This document shows, piece by piece, positions 25,298 to 36,910 of a stretch of DNA of 64,000 bases (its first letter is position 1; the number at the start of each line of letters is the position of its first letter). Position numbers and translations under genes: made by a program. The notes beneath the pieces are model-generated. The model ran no database searches and was not told the origin of the DNA. It saw nothing but the letters and a program-made list of their open reading frames with translations. The DNA is from Entomortierella parvispora (taxonomy: Eukaryota; Mortierellomycota; Mortierellomycetes; Mortierellales; Mortierellaceae), in NCBI GenBank assembly GCA_963573315.1, contig OY752147.1:682001-746000 (forward strand), read 5' to 3'.

Positions 25298-25612
25298 GAC
25301 GTGCAATCTATATTTTCTCCACATACCACAATAAGCACAAACATAGCCCACAAGTGGACGATTATTGTACACACCAGCCAATGCAGTCGAGAAGAGAAGA
25401 GGCAACGGGGGTTGCCTTCTCTGTAGCCTTGACGCGTCCTGCACGCGAGTGGGATTTCAGAATGCGGACGTCACCTTTGTTGCTGGATTTTGTTGGTGGT
25501 TGGTTGTCGGTCTTGTGCCACGCCAAATGGTGTTTTTCAGGACTGGACAAGAGAGGTTTTTTTTCTTCTTTTTCCTGATTTGCTTTATTCCATTCGTCCA
25601 TCCCTGACAACC

Positions 25613-28600
25613 ATGGACTCGAACGAGGCTCCAACGCCTGTGCCTGTTGCGGCTGCCCCATCTGCAAAGATGTCCTCGGCCTCCGATGCCAAAGCCGATG
25701 TCGACAAGCAGAACATCAAGCCAAACAACAATCGCAACAACAACAACAAACCACATTCTCCTTCTAGGCCCTCAAATCCCAGACGGAACCCCTCATCCAG
25801 CAGTGCCGCATTCAAGAGTGTCAGAGCAGAAGCAGGGTCAACCCAGCCTTCCGGACCTAGTGGTCATGCCAACGTGAATGCTAGCCAGGATTCATCAAAG
25901 ACGCAATCAATCCAACGCGCCGCTGCCACCGACTCTGACAAACCTAGTGACCCCTCCGCGACCGGTAAAGAAAAGAAATCCTCGAATAATGAACATGGAC
26001 CAGCTCAGGAGCCCCAAAGCAACAGCGGAGGACCAGCTTCTTCTTCCTCTTATAATCACCACCCAAACTCGTCTCATACGAGTCGTGGCGGACGAGGCGG
26101 ACGAGGCGGAGGAATCTCGTTCAAACAAGGAGGACACGACCGTCCATTAGGGTCGAATGATGGCCATTCTAGCAAACCCCTTGACTCTGCCTCGCGTTTC
26201 GCGGCATCTTCCGGAGGTGGGGGTCGCGGTCGAGGCGGGTACACAAGCGGATACTCATCCAGAGGACGAGGAGGAAGTAACAGCTCTTTTTCAGGGAGAG
26301 GAGACGTCCGGATGGGTGAGGGTGAGGATAGCACCCGAGGTCGAAAGTTTGAGAGACGACCTCCGTCTGGCAGCCATCGTACTGTCAACTCTGACTCGAC
26401 AAACACGACAGGAACCAAGACGGAACCCTCCTCTTCCGCGCCTGCTAATGCCAGTATCAATGCCAAGCCCGAGGCTACTGGCGACGCAGGCAGAAATAAT
26501 ACTGAAACGGCGACAAAGGAGGGCATCCAAGAGCAACGCCCCTCTAGCACCGCTGGCGTAAGAGAATTTAAGAGAGCTCAACAAATGATAACACGATCGC
26601 CACGTTCTCCACGCTCACCACGACGAGGGTTTGAGAGAGGTGGGGACGCAAGGAATGGTCCCAGTGAACACGCTGCTCAGGAAGGCTCTTCTGTCTCCAC
26701 TGCCACACCACAAACGACAACTGAGGGGCATGACCACCCAAAGGCCGCCTCAACTCCAGATACAACATTGACTACCGAGCGCTCTGGAGGAAAACAAAAG
26801 CCAGAACTCTCTGCGACGCATTCGTCTGCAAATTCGCAAGGAACATTGACTGACGCACCATTGCAATCAGCACACTCTGAAACCCCTTCCAAGAAGCGCA
26901 AGCCAGCTAGAAAGAGCCGAAAGAATGATGACGATGTTTCCTCCACAGTGTCAGCAGGCTCAGGGAAGGACAATGCCGATTCGGCGACAGTAGCGCCGAC
27001 AGCGGCTAGTCAGAGAGACGGCCAGGCTCGGTCAGATGCATCCAGCTCCAAAGAAACAAAGGAACCATCCGGAACAGACTCTACTACAGCCATTGTCAAG
27101 AAGGAATCGGCTGATGGAGCCTGGGTCCCTAAATCAAAGGCTACTCGACCACAGCCCAAGGAAAATAATGCTATTAGTCCTGGCTATTTGGGCAAGAACC
27201 CCATCCCAAACTATCAAAGACCTCATACCCAGGATTCACGCCGCGCTGCTCCCGAGGTGACCCATGAAACCGTCGCTGAAGATTCTGCATCGCCCGCAAC
27301 GACGGAGACACAGACCTTTACCCCAAAGTCAAAGAAGAAGACGCCAAAGGACGACACACCTATTCTTCTGCAGGAAGGTTGGGGAGAGCCACCAGAGACA
27401 CTCTTGGCCTCGACTGTCGAGTCTGGGGGCTGGGGAGAATCTGTGAATCCAGAATTGCGTTGGGGTGAAGAAGTTCCTTGGCAATCATTGAGTGGCCTTA
27501 CACCACTCTCAGATCAGGACTGGATCAAGAATTCCTCTGCTAATACCGTTCAACCTCGTAGTGAGCATACCCATCGAGATGCCAGTGATAGCTCGACCGC
27601 TCGTGGAGACAGGTTTCGCTCAGAAGATCAGACGTTCAATCGACATCTTCGCGATCGTGCCGAATATGGAGCTGGAAGAGACCGCGAACGCGCCGATCGT
27701 GGAGCTGGGAGAGACCGACCTGGACCTGGCAGGGGCGGGGCTGTCACAGGTGACGCTCGCTTCAGCCGTCCTTCACACCTTTCTGCAGAGAGTCATCAGC
27801 AACGTAGAGTCGGGAGATACCAGGAAGAGCGCGCAAACGTCGCCCGTAGCTTGTCGCAAGAGAGGCCTCCGACAGATTCTGTACCACCAAAGGATGCTCG
27901 TTCGTCTTTGGATAAACGTAATGAACGATTGGCTCTTCAACGTGGACCTCACCCCAAGGACTATCGTGCCAGTCGCTCCGACTCTCAGCAGCAAAATCGG
28001 AACGAGGATGTAACATCCTCGGTAACGCCTAACAGAGAGGGAACCAGTGATGACGCGCCATCTAGTAACACAACACTCTCGGGACCTGGCGCCCCTCAAA
28101 CGGCACCAGTTGAAACAAATGACCTGACTGCAGGCTCTGCGTCCCAGCGCCCCTTTCAAAGCAAGGAAGGAATCTCGCACAAGTCTGCAGACATTCGATT
28201 GGATCCTCGGTATAATCCTAGCAGCGATCGAGAAAGTACCGGATCGGGTTCTTCGAGGCCCAGCTACTCCAGAAACGGAAGCTCATTCACAAACTACCAA
28301 CAAAGAGGCCAGTCCTCAAGTTCTCTTGTCTCTCAGGATACTATTCAGCAACGTAGCTCAGCTCCTAGCAGGTCCAAGCTAGGAAGTGCATCTGAGCCCA
28401 AGCTGCGAACACCTCAACGACCTGTAAGCTACATCAATAATTTTTAGGTGCTTCCACAGGGTAACATGCGACTAATCTCAACTTTTATTTTCTTCCCCTG
28501 TAGCCGCTGTTTTCCACATCGCTCAAGTGTCAGATGTCTTGGGAAGAGATGGGATTGAAACCAAGTGTTCTTGAGAGTATTCAAAAGGCTGGGTATGTGA

Positions 28601-30066
28601 AATCCATTGCCTGTTTTGGATATGCAAACATGCACCGATTCGGGATTCTAACAAAATGGTATTCCACCTCTAGACTTGAGCGTCCTTCCAACATCCAAAA
28701 GCTAATGATGAAACCCTTTACTGAGGGCAAGGATGTGTTAGCCCAATCACAATCCCAAAGGGATCGCACCAACACCCTTGGAATAGCCCTTCTCCAAAAG
28801 CTATCTTCCTCGGCCGAAACAGAAAAGCATTGCAAGGCAATTGTTATTTGCTCTGATGGAACAGACCCCGCCAGGGTGTTTAAAGATCTCTCTTTCTGGT
28901 TTGAATCTTCTCCAAGTCTCCAGTGCCTCTTTCTGGAGGACACCTCTGACGATGTCCTTGCTGACCCAGAACAGCCTAAACAAGTGATCGTGACAACGCT
29001 AGGACCATTGATGGAGGTTCTGAAGAAGAATCTCATGCAGATGTCTGCGATTGAGACTGTCATGATTTCAATGCGATCGGATGAGCTCGTGGGATTTGAT
29101 GCTTTCAAGAGGTTCTGGGCCTTGTTGCCGCCCGGCGCTCAGGTGGTCCTCATGACTGGACTGATTCAGCCCAAGATTCAGACTATTAAGGAACATAACT
29201 TTCGATCAGATGCCGCCGTTGTTCGTGCTGACGAGTTGACCCTGCAGTGGAGTGAGCACTACTATGTGGACCTTCTGGAGTCTTCTGCCGAACAAAAGGA
29301 AAGACAGCGTAGAGAAAGGTCTCAACAACGCAGACGATTGAGGTCAGAGGCCGCAGATTGGAAGCGTGAACAGGAACATGATGAAGATGGCAAATCTCAG
29401 GATACAGAGGAAGATGAGAAGGATACCTATGACCGTCGTTGGGAGATTCTGACCAACCTTTTGACTAAGAATCCCGACATTTCTCACATTGTGATTGTCA
29501 CTCAATCTCAGAGTCTGACCCAGGCTTTGACCGATCAGTTGAAGGAACAAAACTTTCCCGTGCTGTCGATTGTAAGTCACTGCAACATGCCCATATGGAC
29601 AATGCCTTGGAAAGGGGGGTGGGTGGATCAAATTATTAATCCTTTTGGTTTTATTCTTTTTCTTTGCTTTTAAAGTGGAGCATGGCTGACAAGACTGCGG
29701 TAGTGAAGCAGTTCAACAAGCCTGAGCGCTGCATTCTTGTATTGGAATCGGCCCTCATGGAGAATTTGGACCTGGATCACTATTCCCTTCTTGTTAACTA
29801 CGAGATGCCAAAACGTGCCCTTCACTATATTTCGTCCTTTGGTCCCTTTGGTCGATCAGGTCTGAGGACGATGATGATCAACTTCTGTGTTACACAAGAC
29901 AGAGTTCAAAGACTGCTTCTCGAGGAAATAGAGACCATGTACGATATCCGGATCCAAGAGATGAAGGTATGTCTCCTACTCCCTGGATGTGATTGACCAC
30001 TTTTTGTGTTGTCAAACTACTTGCCTTTTTTTGACTGTCTTTCTCCTCTCTATTTAGTTGGAGTAA
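25613..30066 (+). CDS. Disordered RGG/GW-rich protein fused to a degenerate eIF4A-like pseudo-helicase
   Basis: Exons 25613-28423, 28504-28592, 28674-29571, 29676-29966 and 30058-30066 give 1,365 residues. Residues 1-937 are disordered, Ser/Asn/Pro-rich, with RGG/RGRGG clusters (about 155-225) and four W-G units (about 588-624). Residues 938-1365 align by eye with eIF4A from the Q-motif lead (SWEEMGLKPSVLESI, RPSNIQKLMMKPF, DVLAQSQS) to its C-terminal end. Every catalytic motif is changed: the P-loop Gly-x-Gly-Lys-Thr is QRDRT, motif Ib TPGR is TLGP, DEAD is MRSD, SAT is TGL, and motif VI is SSFGPFGRS. So ATPase activity is not expected. Likely a cytoplasmic RNA-binding or translation scaffold; no named orthologue recognised. 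Both RecA-like halves are retained, with no stop or frameshift, which argues against a pseudogene. Confidence 0.85.
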
Positions 30067-30349
30067 CTTGATACCGATCCACGATTCCCTGTTTTCCATC
30101 AAGCTGTTTTGTCCATATTTTTTCTCCCTCTTTTTTTTTCTTTCTTTCTTCATTCCGTTGTCCCTCTCATTTCCTAATGCAAATTGATTAAAAGATCCAT
30201 CCTTTGGTCTGTCATCTGCCTCTTTTCTGTCGCGTCCCTGTTTTGATGTTCAATGATTGTTTTCTTTAATTCGATTCTGAGGCATGTTGTTGAGAAGGAG
30301 CTATTCGGCTTTACCATTTCCGCTTCATCTAGAGAATAGAAAGGCCATG

Positions 30350-30739
30350 TTATTTGAGGATCTTGGTGTTAGGGGACCACAAGCTCCGAGAGAAGTTCAA
30401 AACGGATATATCTTCATTTTGTCCAAACTTACAGAAGTCTGTACGCATTCCTTGAAGGCCAAAAACTCCTTTTCACACACACCCTTGTGGACATCCAGCA
30501 TGGTGTTGGAGATACAGGCGCCATAGGCGGTTGCCTATCATCCAAAAGACAAAAAAGTAAAAAGATTTGACAAAATTTGGATCGCGGTCAAGGAGGGTTA
30601 GTGACTAGTTGAGAAAGTATGGAAAACTTTTGCGAGGACATTCCGTGTGTCTGGAATGAGGTGTATTGGGTTTTACCGTGGGAGCACAGCTGGCAATATT
30701 CTTTGAGAATGCGGCGATGGTGTTCTTTGCCTTTGACAT
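30350..30739 (-). CDS. Twin CX9C mitochondrial protein, NDUFAF8-like
   Basis: Small intermembrane-space type protein; human NDUFAF8 stabilises the complex I assembly factor NDUFAF5. Exons 30677-30739, 30433-30534 and 30350-30361 give 58 residues. Seen: two CX9C motifs (C-APTATAYGA-C and C-EKEFLAFKE-C) in a short helical protein starting MSKAKNTIAAF, as in NDUFAF8. The last exon is uncertain: CTAACACCAAG as acceptor gives the ending SILK; an acceptor 24 nt earlier on the gene strand would end LVVP. Other twin CX9C families are possible, but the spacing before and between the motifs fits NDUFAF8 best. Confidence 0.68.
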
Positions 30740-31569
30740 TGATGTTTTTGAATGGGCTACGGAACTGCCAATGAGAAGCGAGTGCTACGGGAAGATGCAG
30801 CACGGAGGTTGATCAATAGGCACGTGATCAGTTCGGGCTCGACCGCAAACCTCTGAACAGAGAGAGAGAGCGAGAGACGGCAAGCATTTTTGAGCTGAAA
30901 GGGTCAAGGCAGCAACCCCCAGCGAGGCCATTATTGTAGCCCCACGGCGAGTGTGTTCGTTCTTCTTGTCGACCTCTAACGATGGACAAGGTGGCCAAGG
31001 TGGTGTGGCCTCCTTGCACACCGCGACAATGACGACAGGTAGAACTACTGATCGCATGGGCTTCCAACCAGTCAGCTGGCAGGGATTGCTTTTCTGGTTC
31101 TACGCCGTGCAAAGCGGTACCCAGCCCCGAACTGCGGCCAGCGCCTCGTAGTAAACATAAAAAAGTCTTGGGCAGATCTCTCTTCTCTCATCACCCAATC
31201 ATCTCCAACTGTATGTCCCATGCTGCATGTTGCTCTGCTGTTCGTCGCAGCTGCGCCCCTGTCCTCCCCCTTCTCTGCCTACTAGCCCCTTGCCCAACAA
31301 CCCCTCGTCACTCTGGGCAATTCATCTTTTATTTCCTCATTGTTGGCCTCGGGAGAATGAATCTTGACTGTGGAGAGAGCGCAATCAACCTTTAATGCAA
31401 CTTTGTCGCAAAAGATTGGATTGGCGTACGGCAGATCAGGATCCTTTCCCTTTTGAACCTCGACAACCAGAAATTGCTGCACCCACTTGTGAAGGCATCT
31501 TGATATAATGACCTATCCTAACCTTGTCTCCCTTTGTCATTCCATTCATCCATCAGGATTTAATCCATC
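30740..31569. other. Divergent intergenic NDUFAF8-like / eIF1A
   Basis: 830 bp. It holds a CACGTGATC (30821-30829) close to the NDUFAF8-like start and a coding-like patch on the minus strand (31282-31510) that lacks a Met. No complete gene recognised. Confidence 0.5.
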
Positions 31570-32599
31570 ATGCCCAAGAACAAGGGAAAGGTACTTCATT
31601 CTTACTTTTTTGTGCTTGTGATATCCATATGACTCTTCGCCCTTTCATCTCCTGTGTATCTGAGGTCTGTTGCTAACCCTCTCAATTCTACAATTATTGA
31701 ACTAACAGGGAGGAAAGAACAGAAGACGTGGAAAGAACGAGAACGAAGGCGAGAAGCGTGAGCTGGTCTTCAAGGAGGATGGTCAAGGTAAATTATCAAG
31801 TCTACACTGACTATCTATTGCGCTCTATGTGTATCCCTCTGACCCTCTCTCTGGTTACTAAACTTATGGATGGACTCTTTTTTGAATTCAACAGAGTATG
31901 CCCAGGTCTTGAAGATGCTCGGAAACGGCCGTGTTGAGGCCCAGTGCTTCGATGGCGAGAAGAGACTTGCACATATTCGTGGCAAGATGAGGAAAAAGGT
32001 AATTTGATCTCAACCAGACCACGCGTGCTCCCACCGTCTTTTTGTTGCCACACAGAACAGGATGTCATTGAGGTCAAAGAGAAGAAAAGGACAAAAGTTG
32101 CGTTTACCACATCCGTCAAGGCTCTTTTTTTCCACGACCACGGACAAAAACACACCGAGGTCATTGTCTGTGCGTCATCCCGACTCGGCATGAGAAGAAA
32201 CAGGACACAAGGATTTGAATCATGACATGCACGGCATAACAGCTGTCTGTCCTTCTTTTCAGCTACTGCGGGAAAACAGAAATTGACTTTGCCAGGGACA
32301 ACAGCCAAATAGCCCTCACACTTCCACAACTAATGACGAAGATACACCTTGACTAACCCATCCCAACCCCTTTTCAACTTTTCCAGGTCTGGATCAACCA
32401 GGGAGATATCATCTTGATTTCCCTCCGTGATTTCCAGGACGACAAGGCTGATGTCATTCTCAAGTACAACACTGAGGAGGCCAGAAACTTGAAGGCCTAC
32501 GGTGAATTGCCCGAGAGCGCCAAGATTAACGAGACCGATACCTTCCAGGGTGGCAGTGACGATGAGCTTGATGTCGAGTTCGATATCGACGAGATCTAA
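31570..32599 (+). CDS. TIF11: Translation initiation factor eIF1A
   Basis: Binds the A site of the 40S subunit and helps scanning and start-codon selection. Exons 31570-31590, 31709-31787, 31895-31998 and 32387-32599 give 138 residues (family about 140-150). Seen: basic N-terminal tail [17 protein letters not shown] fold ([21 protein letters not shown] split over two runs, [18 protein letters not shown]); acidic tail ending DEI. Intron 3 (31999-32386) is 388 nt, three to four times the local norm; I could not identify an RNA gene inside it. Confidence 0.96.
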
Positions 32600-32752
32600 A
32601 AAAGCTACCCCCTTTGTTGTTTTTTTGTCTTATCCATCCCCCCCTCTCCATCCATCCCCCTTTTCATCTCCATTTTTACTTTTCAACTGCAAACTTTTCA
32701 GAAAACATTTTTTTCTTTTTCGTTCTATTTGAGTAAAAGCGAAATACTATGC

Positions 32753-33950
32753 CTATGACGAAACACCCTTCTTCTTGAAGACAACACTGGATATCGTCTG
32801 TCCCTTGACACCTCCAAACGTGAAAGTTGGGTACTTGAGATGCGAATCATACTCAAAGACTACAAATGGAGAAAAAAATGGATTAGTTGCGTGCAAACAG
32901 TTCGACCTCGATCCTCAATCAATTGAGAAACTAGAACTAGTCAAAGATTTCTTTCTTACCATGAGCGAACCGCTGGATCAGCTCTGCTTGAGTCCAGTTG
33001 CAGGAAGTGATCAACAAGCGTCCATCGTCCTGCATCAAAGCGGCAACCCGTTTTGGGTATCGCTCTGCGAGTTCTTCCATGTTGTCGTCGTTCTCGGCCA
33101 AGACCATGCCATCCTTGTCTGTCTTCTTTTTTTCTTCTGGGGCTGAACAAGTTTCCGGCTCTTCGGCCGCTGCAGCTGCAGCGGCAACGGCGGCATCACG
33201 CTTGTTCTTTTGATGCAAACTAATAGCATCATACGTTCCCTTGTCGAGCATGACCTTGAATTTCTTGGGTTTCTGAATCTCATTTTCCTGCTGTTCTTGC
33301 TTCTTGTTCAAGGTGGAGCACCAATCCAGGGTTTCCTTCTCGGCCAAAAAGTCCACGGCAGCGTATTGGATGACATCCTCAAACTCACGGTCCTTGGCAA
33401 CGGCGGTGGCGAGGCGAATGGCAGCGGGGGAATAATCAATGCCTGTCAAGTCCTCAAATCCCAGCTCGGCCAGATCCAAGAGCAAATGACCGTTTCCACA
33501 ACCGAGATCCAAGATTGAGGTCGTCTCCTTTTCGTCCTCGTAATGTTCCTCGACCCAATCCACCATTTTTACAGCGCTATCCTCTCCAAACCTATTGCCA
33601 AGAAGAGAGATACAAAGAGAAATGTTAAAAACACTACAAAAAAAAAAAAAAAAAAAAAGCTTGCGATTATGTGACTCTGTTCTTCAGTCCTTGATCAACA
33701 TACCAGATCTCACCGATATCGCCATGGTCCTCAAAGTTGATGACCTCGCGATCGTAGACCTTGTCCCAGCTACATATAAAAAAAAACAAAAAAAAAAAAA
33801 AAAGAAAAGAAAACGTGTGAATTCCTTGACTCGAATGGTTGCTGAATGAATCCAATTAAAATGCAAAGATGTCAGAATCCCTTACTAATCCTTGGTTCCA
33901 AGAGCCGAGGGCTTGAAGTCTGGCTGCGGTACAGTTGAATCCTCTGCCAT
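32753..33950 (-). CDS. eEF1A lysine N-methyltransferase (Efm4 / METTL10 family)
   Basis: SAM-dependent seven-beta-strand methyltransferase; yeast Efm4 methylates eEF1A Lys316 and human METTL10 the equivalent Lys318. Exons 33886-33950, 33704-33769, 32960-33591 and 32753-32859 give 289 residues. Seen: WDKVYDREVINFEDHGDIGE, WFGEDS, SAM motif I LDLGCGNGHLLLDLAE, motif DKGTYDAISL, and the C-terminal FTFGG ... VVFKKKG. An Ala/Glu/Lys-rich insert of about 45 residues (33100-33215) lies between the DKGTYD motif and the next strand. The tail is convergent with the eIF1A gene, about 150 bp away. Confidence 0.93.
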
Positions 33951-34095
33951 TTTGATGTACTGCTTTCCTGCTCTTGATGGGTTGAGAGAATGATGCCTGC
34001 TCAGGGGATCTGTTGCTCAAAAAAAAAATCTGGCTCGTTTTGGGCCGTCACAAATAGCAAAAATGCATGATACCATTGCGATACAGTCGCTCTGT

Positions 34096-35848
34096 TTATT
34101 TAATGTTTCTTGCTCGACGAGCTTTGGACGAACTAGCAGGAGCAGTGATGAAAAAGTCGCTGCCGACACCCAAGGACGCAACTTTTCCTGGCATTGCATT
34201 TTCGAGTGCTGCCTTGGCTCTCCAGCCAGAGCAATGACCTGGGGCAAGGTACGAGGGACTGATGTCGACAATATCCCTGACGGTTTCTAATATCCAGAAA
34301 AAATATACCAACTTTAGTAAACTAGGGAAGGAACAATTGACAAGCACGATTCTTGCCTTGGGTCACTTTGAAAGATTCTTACCTGCAATCCTTGTCTCGA
34401 CAGAAGATCCAGCAAGATGATAGCCGCCCACCACATAGAATAGCTTGTTGTTGCTTTCCACCTCCCTGTCGTCGTTCGATTCCACGCTGGTCGTCTCTGT
34501 GTCCACTCCAGTTGTGCCGCTCTTATTGTCCTCTGAGTCGATATCAGTCGTCGCCTTGTTCATCCCAAAGGCTCGCTGCACATCTTGACAGACATTCACA
34601 ATACCCGCATGGCTACATCCAGACAAGACCACGACTCCTTTGCCCTTCACTTTGGCCACCAGGTAGCGTTCATCCAAGATGTCAGGATCAGGCACCCAAC
34701 AATGGCCTTCAGGCGACCACTGCATATGGTTTGGAATACCGGTCTCGTACAAAGTCTTTCGAGGAATCAATCCCGAGACGCCAAAAAACCCATCCGAGAG
34801 AGTGTGAGCATCCCGATGATGAAAAACCTTGGCCCCCGCAGTCTCCAACTCTTGGATCGTGGGGTCCGCTTTCCACGCGACATATTCCGACGTGATGGGT
34901 CGGTCTACCTTTTCCGTTCCTGTGGGGCTAACTCTCCCGCCTTTATCGGGAGGGACGGTCCCTGGGGGCGAAGGTGGAGGTGGTCGAGCGAGGCAGATGC
35001 CACGCTGGTAAGGTCTATCTGGGTGAACATCCACGTTCACAGATGCTAATACATGTAATAATGGTAGGGGAAAAACAACGAGAGGCGAAAGGCAGTTAGC
35101 AGGAACCTCTGATCCATTTCTCCTGCCAGCTTCAATGGACTGGGCGGCGGAGAGGGTGCAGGTGTATTTCTTTTACCTGGCTTTTTGTCAGGACCATTTT
35201 TGAGATCCTTTCGAGCCTGGATACATTTTGCCACAGCTGCCAACATCCCGCCCGAGTGGTCAACATGCCAATGCGAAAGAACAATCGTCTCGATCTTCTC
35301 AAACGGGATCTCTAACCGTTTCGCATTCTCAAGAAATATGGCCGAGTGAGGGCCAGTGTCGAACAGGACGCGATGCTCAGTCTGACCACGGATCCCTGTC
35401 TGCAGGATTATGAGATTGTGAATAAATAGGCCATCCACGATTAGAGGCGAAAACAAGAAAAAGCAGGTCATTCAAGGCCATTACTCGACTTTACCACGAG
35501 GATTGAGAGACCATGGGCTCCGCAGCACAGGTCGTTAAAGTCAAAGCCAATGGTTCTGATAGGACCACTTTCGCCCTGAGTGGCGCTATGATCGTGAGTG
35601 TGTTCCATAGTTGCTGTCGACGATGCTGTGGTCGACTTTTCTTTGTCGAGATGCCTCTTGTCCTTGAACAAGACCTGGGCCTGCGTAGTCAAGCCGAGTT
35701 CCTTAGGGACCGACGTCATGATGTCGACCTCATTGTCGACAATGACCGTCAGTCGCAATGCATCGAGCTCCACGAGGTCTGGGAATGAGTTTTGAATATA
35801 TACATCCTGTCCTTGTCCTTCGGAAGCATGGAGATGATGGGTTGCCAT
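34096..35848 (-). CDS. Metallo-beta-lactamase fold hydrolase (MJ0301/TflA-like)
   Basis: Exons 35495-35848, 35177-35399, 34383-35045 and 34096-34286 give 476 residues. Seen: N-terminal LRLTVIVDNEVD; metal-binding HWHVDHSGGM near 157-166; FHHRDAHTLSDGFFGVSGLIPR; SGCSHAGIVN; FYVVGGYHLAG; C-terminal APGHCSGWRA. This set marks the MBL subgroup annotated as 7,8-dihydropterin-6-methyl-(ribofuranosyl)-aminobenzene-phosphate synthase-like. The true substrate in fungi is unknown to me. Fungal-specific insertions (His-rich near the first exon end, Asp/Ser-rich before FYVVGGYHL) lengthen it. The stop lies 145 bp from the Efm4-like start, so the two genes are head-to-tail. Confidence 0.88.
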
Positions 35849-36373
35849 TCTTTCTTGGAATGAGGAAAAGAAGAAAGGGAAGAGAGCAAAAGGCGGCCGC
35901 TTGAAAAAAGGACAAACAAATCGTTTTTCCTTTCCCCCCTATGAAGCACACGGACCCTACACGGCGCGGGATCAACTTGGTTGGTCCTAGAAGGTCGATC
36001 CCCTCTTTTCCCCCTCTCCCTCAGTGCTTCGCTTCTTTGCACCTCGCTTCGACTTTTTTGAAAGGTTTCCTGCTCTGCTCGAGCCGCAAAAGATGGGAGG
36101 CTCTGGAGAACGCGAAAAGGAGCGAGTTCACGCGTCGCTTTTATTCTCGAAGGACTTTCTGTCTCCCTAGTGAAAGACCAACATTTTATTCTCCTTTCTC
36201 TCTCTCTTTCTCTTTTCTTCTTGAACACTCTCCTTACTATTCTTTCGGGGGGACTCTTTGCTCCGTTGCTTCAAAAACTTTGCGCTTCACATGACCCCCC
36301 TACACAAGGTCAAACTCTTCTTCTCAATACAAGTAGTAGATATCCTAGGACGCGTCCAGAGCGATACCGAGCG
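35849..36373. other. Intergenic, promoter of MBL gene
   Basis: 525 bp, pyrimidine-rich on the + strand. Short ORFs here have no protein character. The inverted-repeat element copy 2 starts at its right end. Confidence 0.45.
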
Positions 36374-36618
36374 AGGGATTTAATCTCCCTAGCCTGCACG
36401 GTGGTTAGTTTTCGGCCGACTAGGGGGTGACTTTTCACCCCCTCACCCCCTCGCCATCGACCATTGACAGCCGAACCCTCTCTACACCGACAATCCAAGG
36501 ACAGGACAGGAAAAGGTCGACTGTCAACGGTCGAAAGATAAGCGATCCAAAAAAAAGATTGCCCCCTTGGTAGGCGAAAAACTAACCGCCGAGCGGGCTC
36601 GGCGGATTTTGGATCCCT
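36374..36618. mobile_element. Inverted-repeat element, copy 2 (foldback/MITE-like)
   Basis: A 245-bp palindromic unit. Outer arms 36374-36427 and 36563-36618 are imperfect inverted copies starting AGGGAT; the clearest block is GGTTAGTTTT near the left against AAAACTAACC on the right. Inner arms 36457-36474 and 36517-36534 match at 16 of 18 positions and carry the same GTTGACAG-type core as copy 1. A shared GATCGCTTA block follows the inner arm in both copies. There is no room for a transposase. It lies about 50 nt downstream of tRNA-Val, in the same relative position as copy 1 to tRNA-Ala. Confidence 0.65.
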
Positions 36619-36665
36619 GGCCGCGATCAAGTTGTGAAAACCAACAGACCAAGAGGCAAAAAGAA

Positions 36666-36738
36666 TGCTTTAGCCAGGTTTCGAACCTGGGACCTTCTGT
36701 TAGTGAGACAGATGTGATAACCACTACACTACTAAAGC
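36666..36738 (-). tRNA. tRNA-Val (anticodon CAC)
   Basis: On the minus strand the gene begins GCTTTAG at 36738, which pairs perfectly with CTAAAGC at 36673-36667. The anticodon arm TCTGT/ACAGA holds loop CTCACTA (anticodon CAC, codon GTG). The T-arm CCAGG/CCTGG has loop TTCGAAA. Discriminator A. No intron. A TATAAATA lies about 55 nt upstream and CACGTG about 80 nt upstream. Confidence 0.95.
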
Positions 36739-36816
36739 CTGTAGGCACCAACTTATTGGCCAGGAACCTGATGCTTTCCGAAATGTGAAAATGTATAAAT
36801 AGTCATCAACGTCAAT

Positions 36817-36822
36817 CACGTG
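36817..36822. promoter_or_regulatory. CACGTG palindrome upstream of tRNA-Val
   Basis: It lies in the context TCACGTGA, followed by AATTAAGGGTA, about 80 nt upstream of the tRNA 5' end. The context resembles the upstream region of tRNA-Ala. Function inferred only. Confidence 0.4.
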
Positions 36823-36910
36823 ATTAAATAATTAAGGGTATGATTTCCAATTTGGTGCCTTGTAGAGATTGGTGGCGTTCTTTTTTTTTAACCCAAGGAA
36901 GTCATTTATT

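Noticed and set aside
31811-32329. 172-residue minus-strand ORF
   Set aside because: It overlaps exon 3 and introns of eIF1A on the other strand, with no domain-like pattern.
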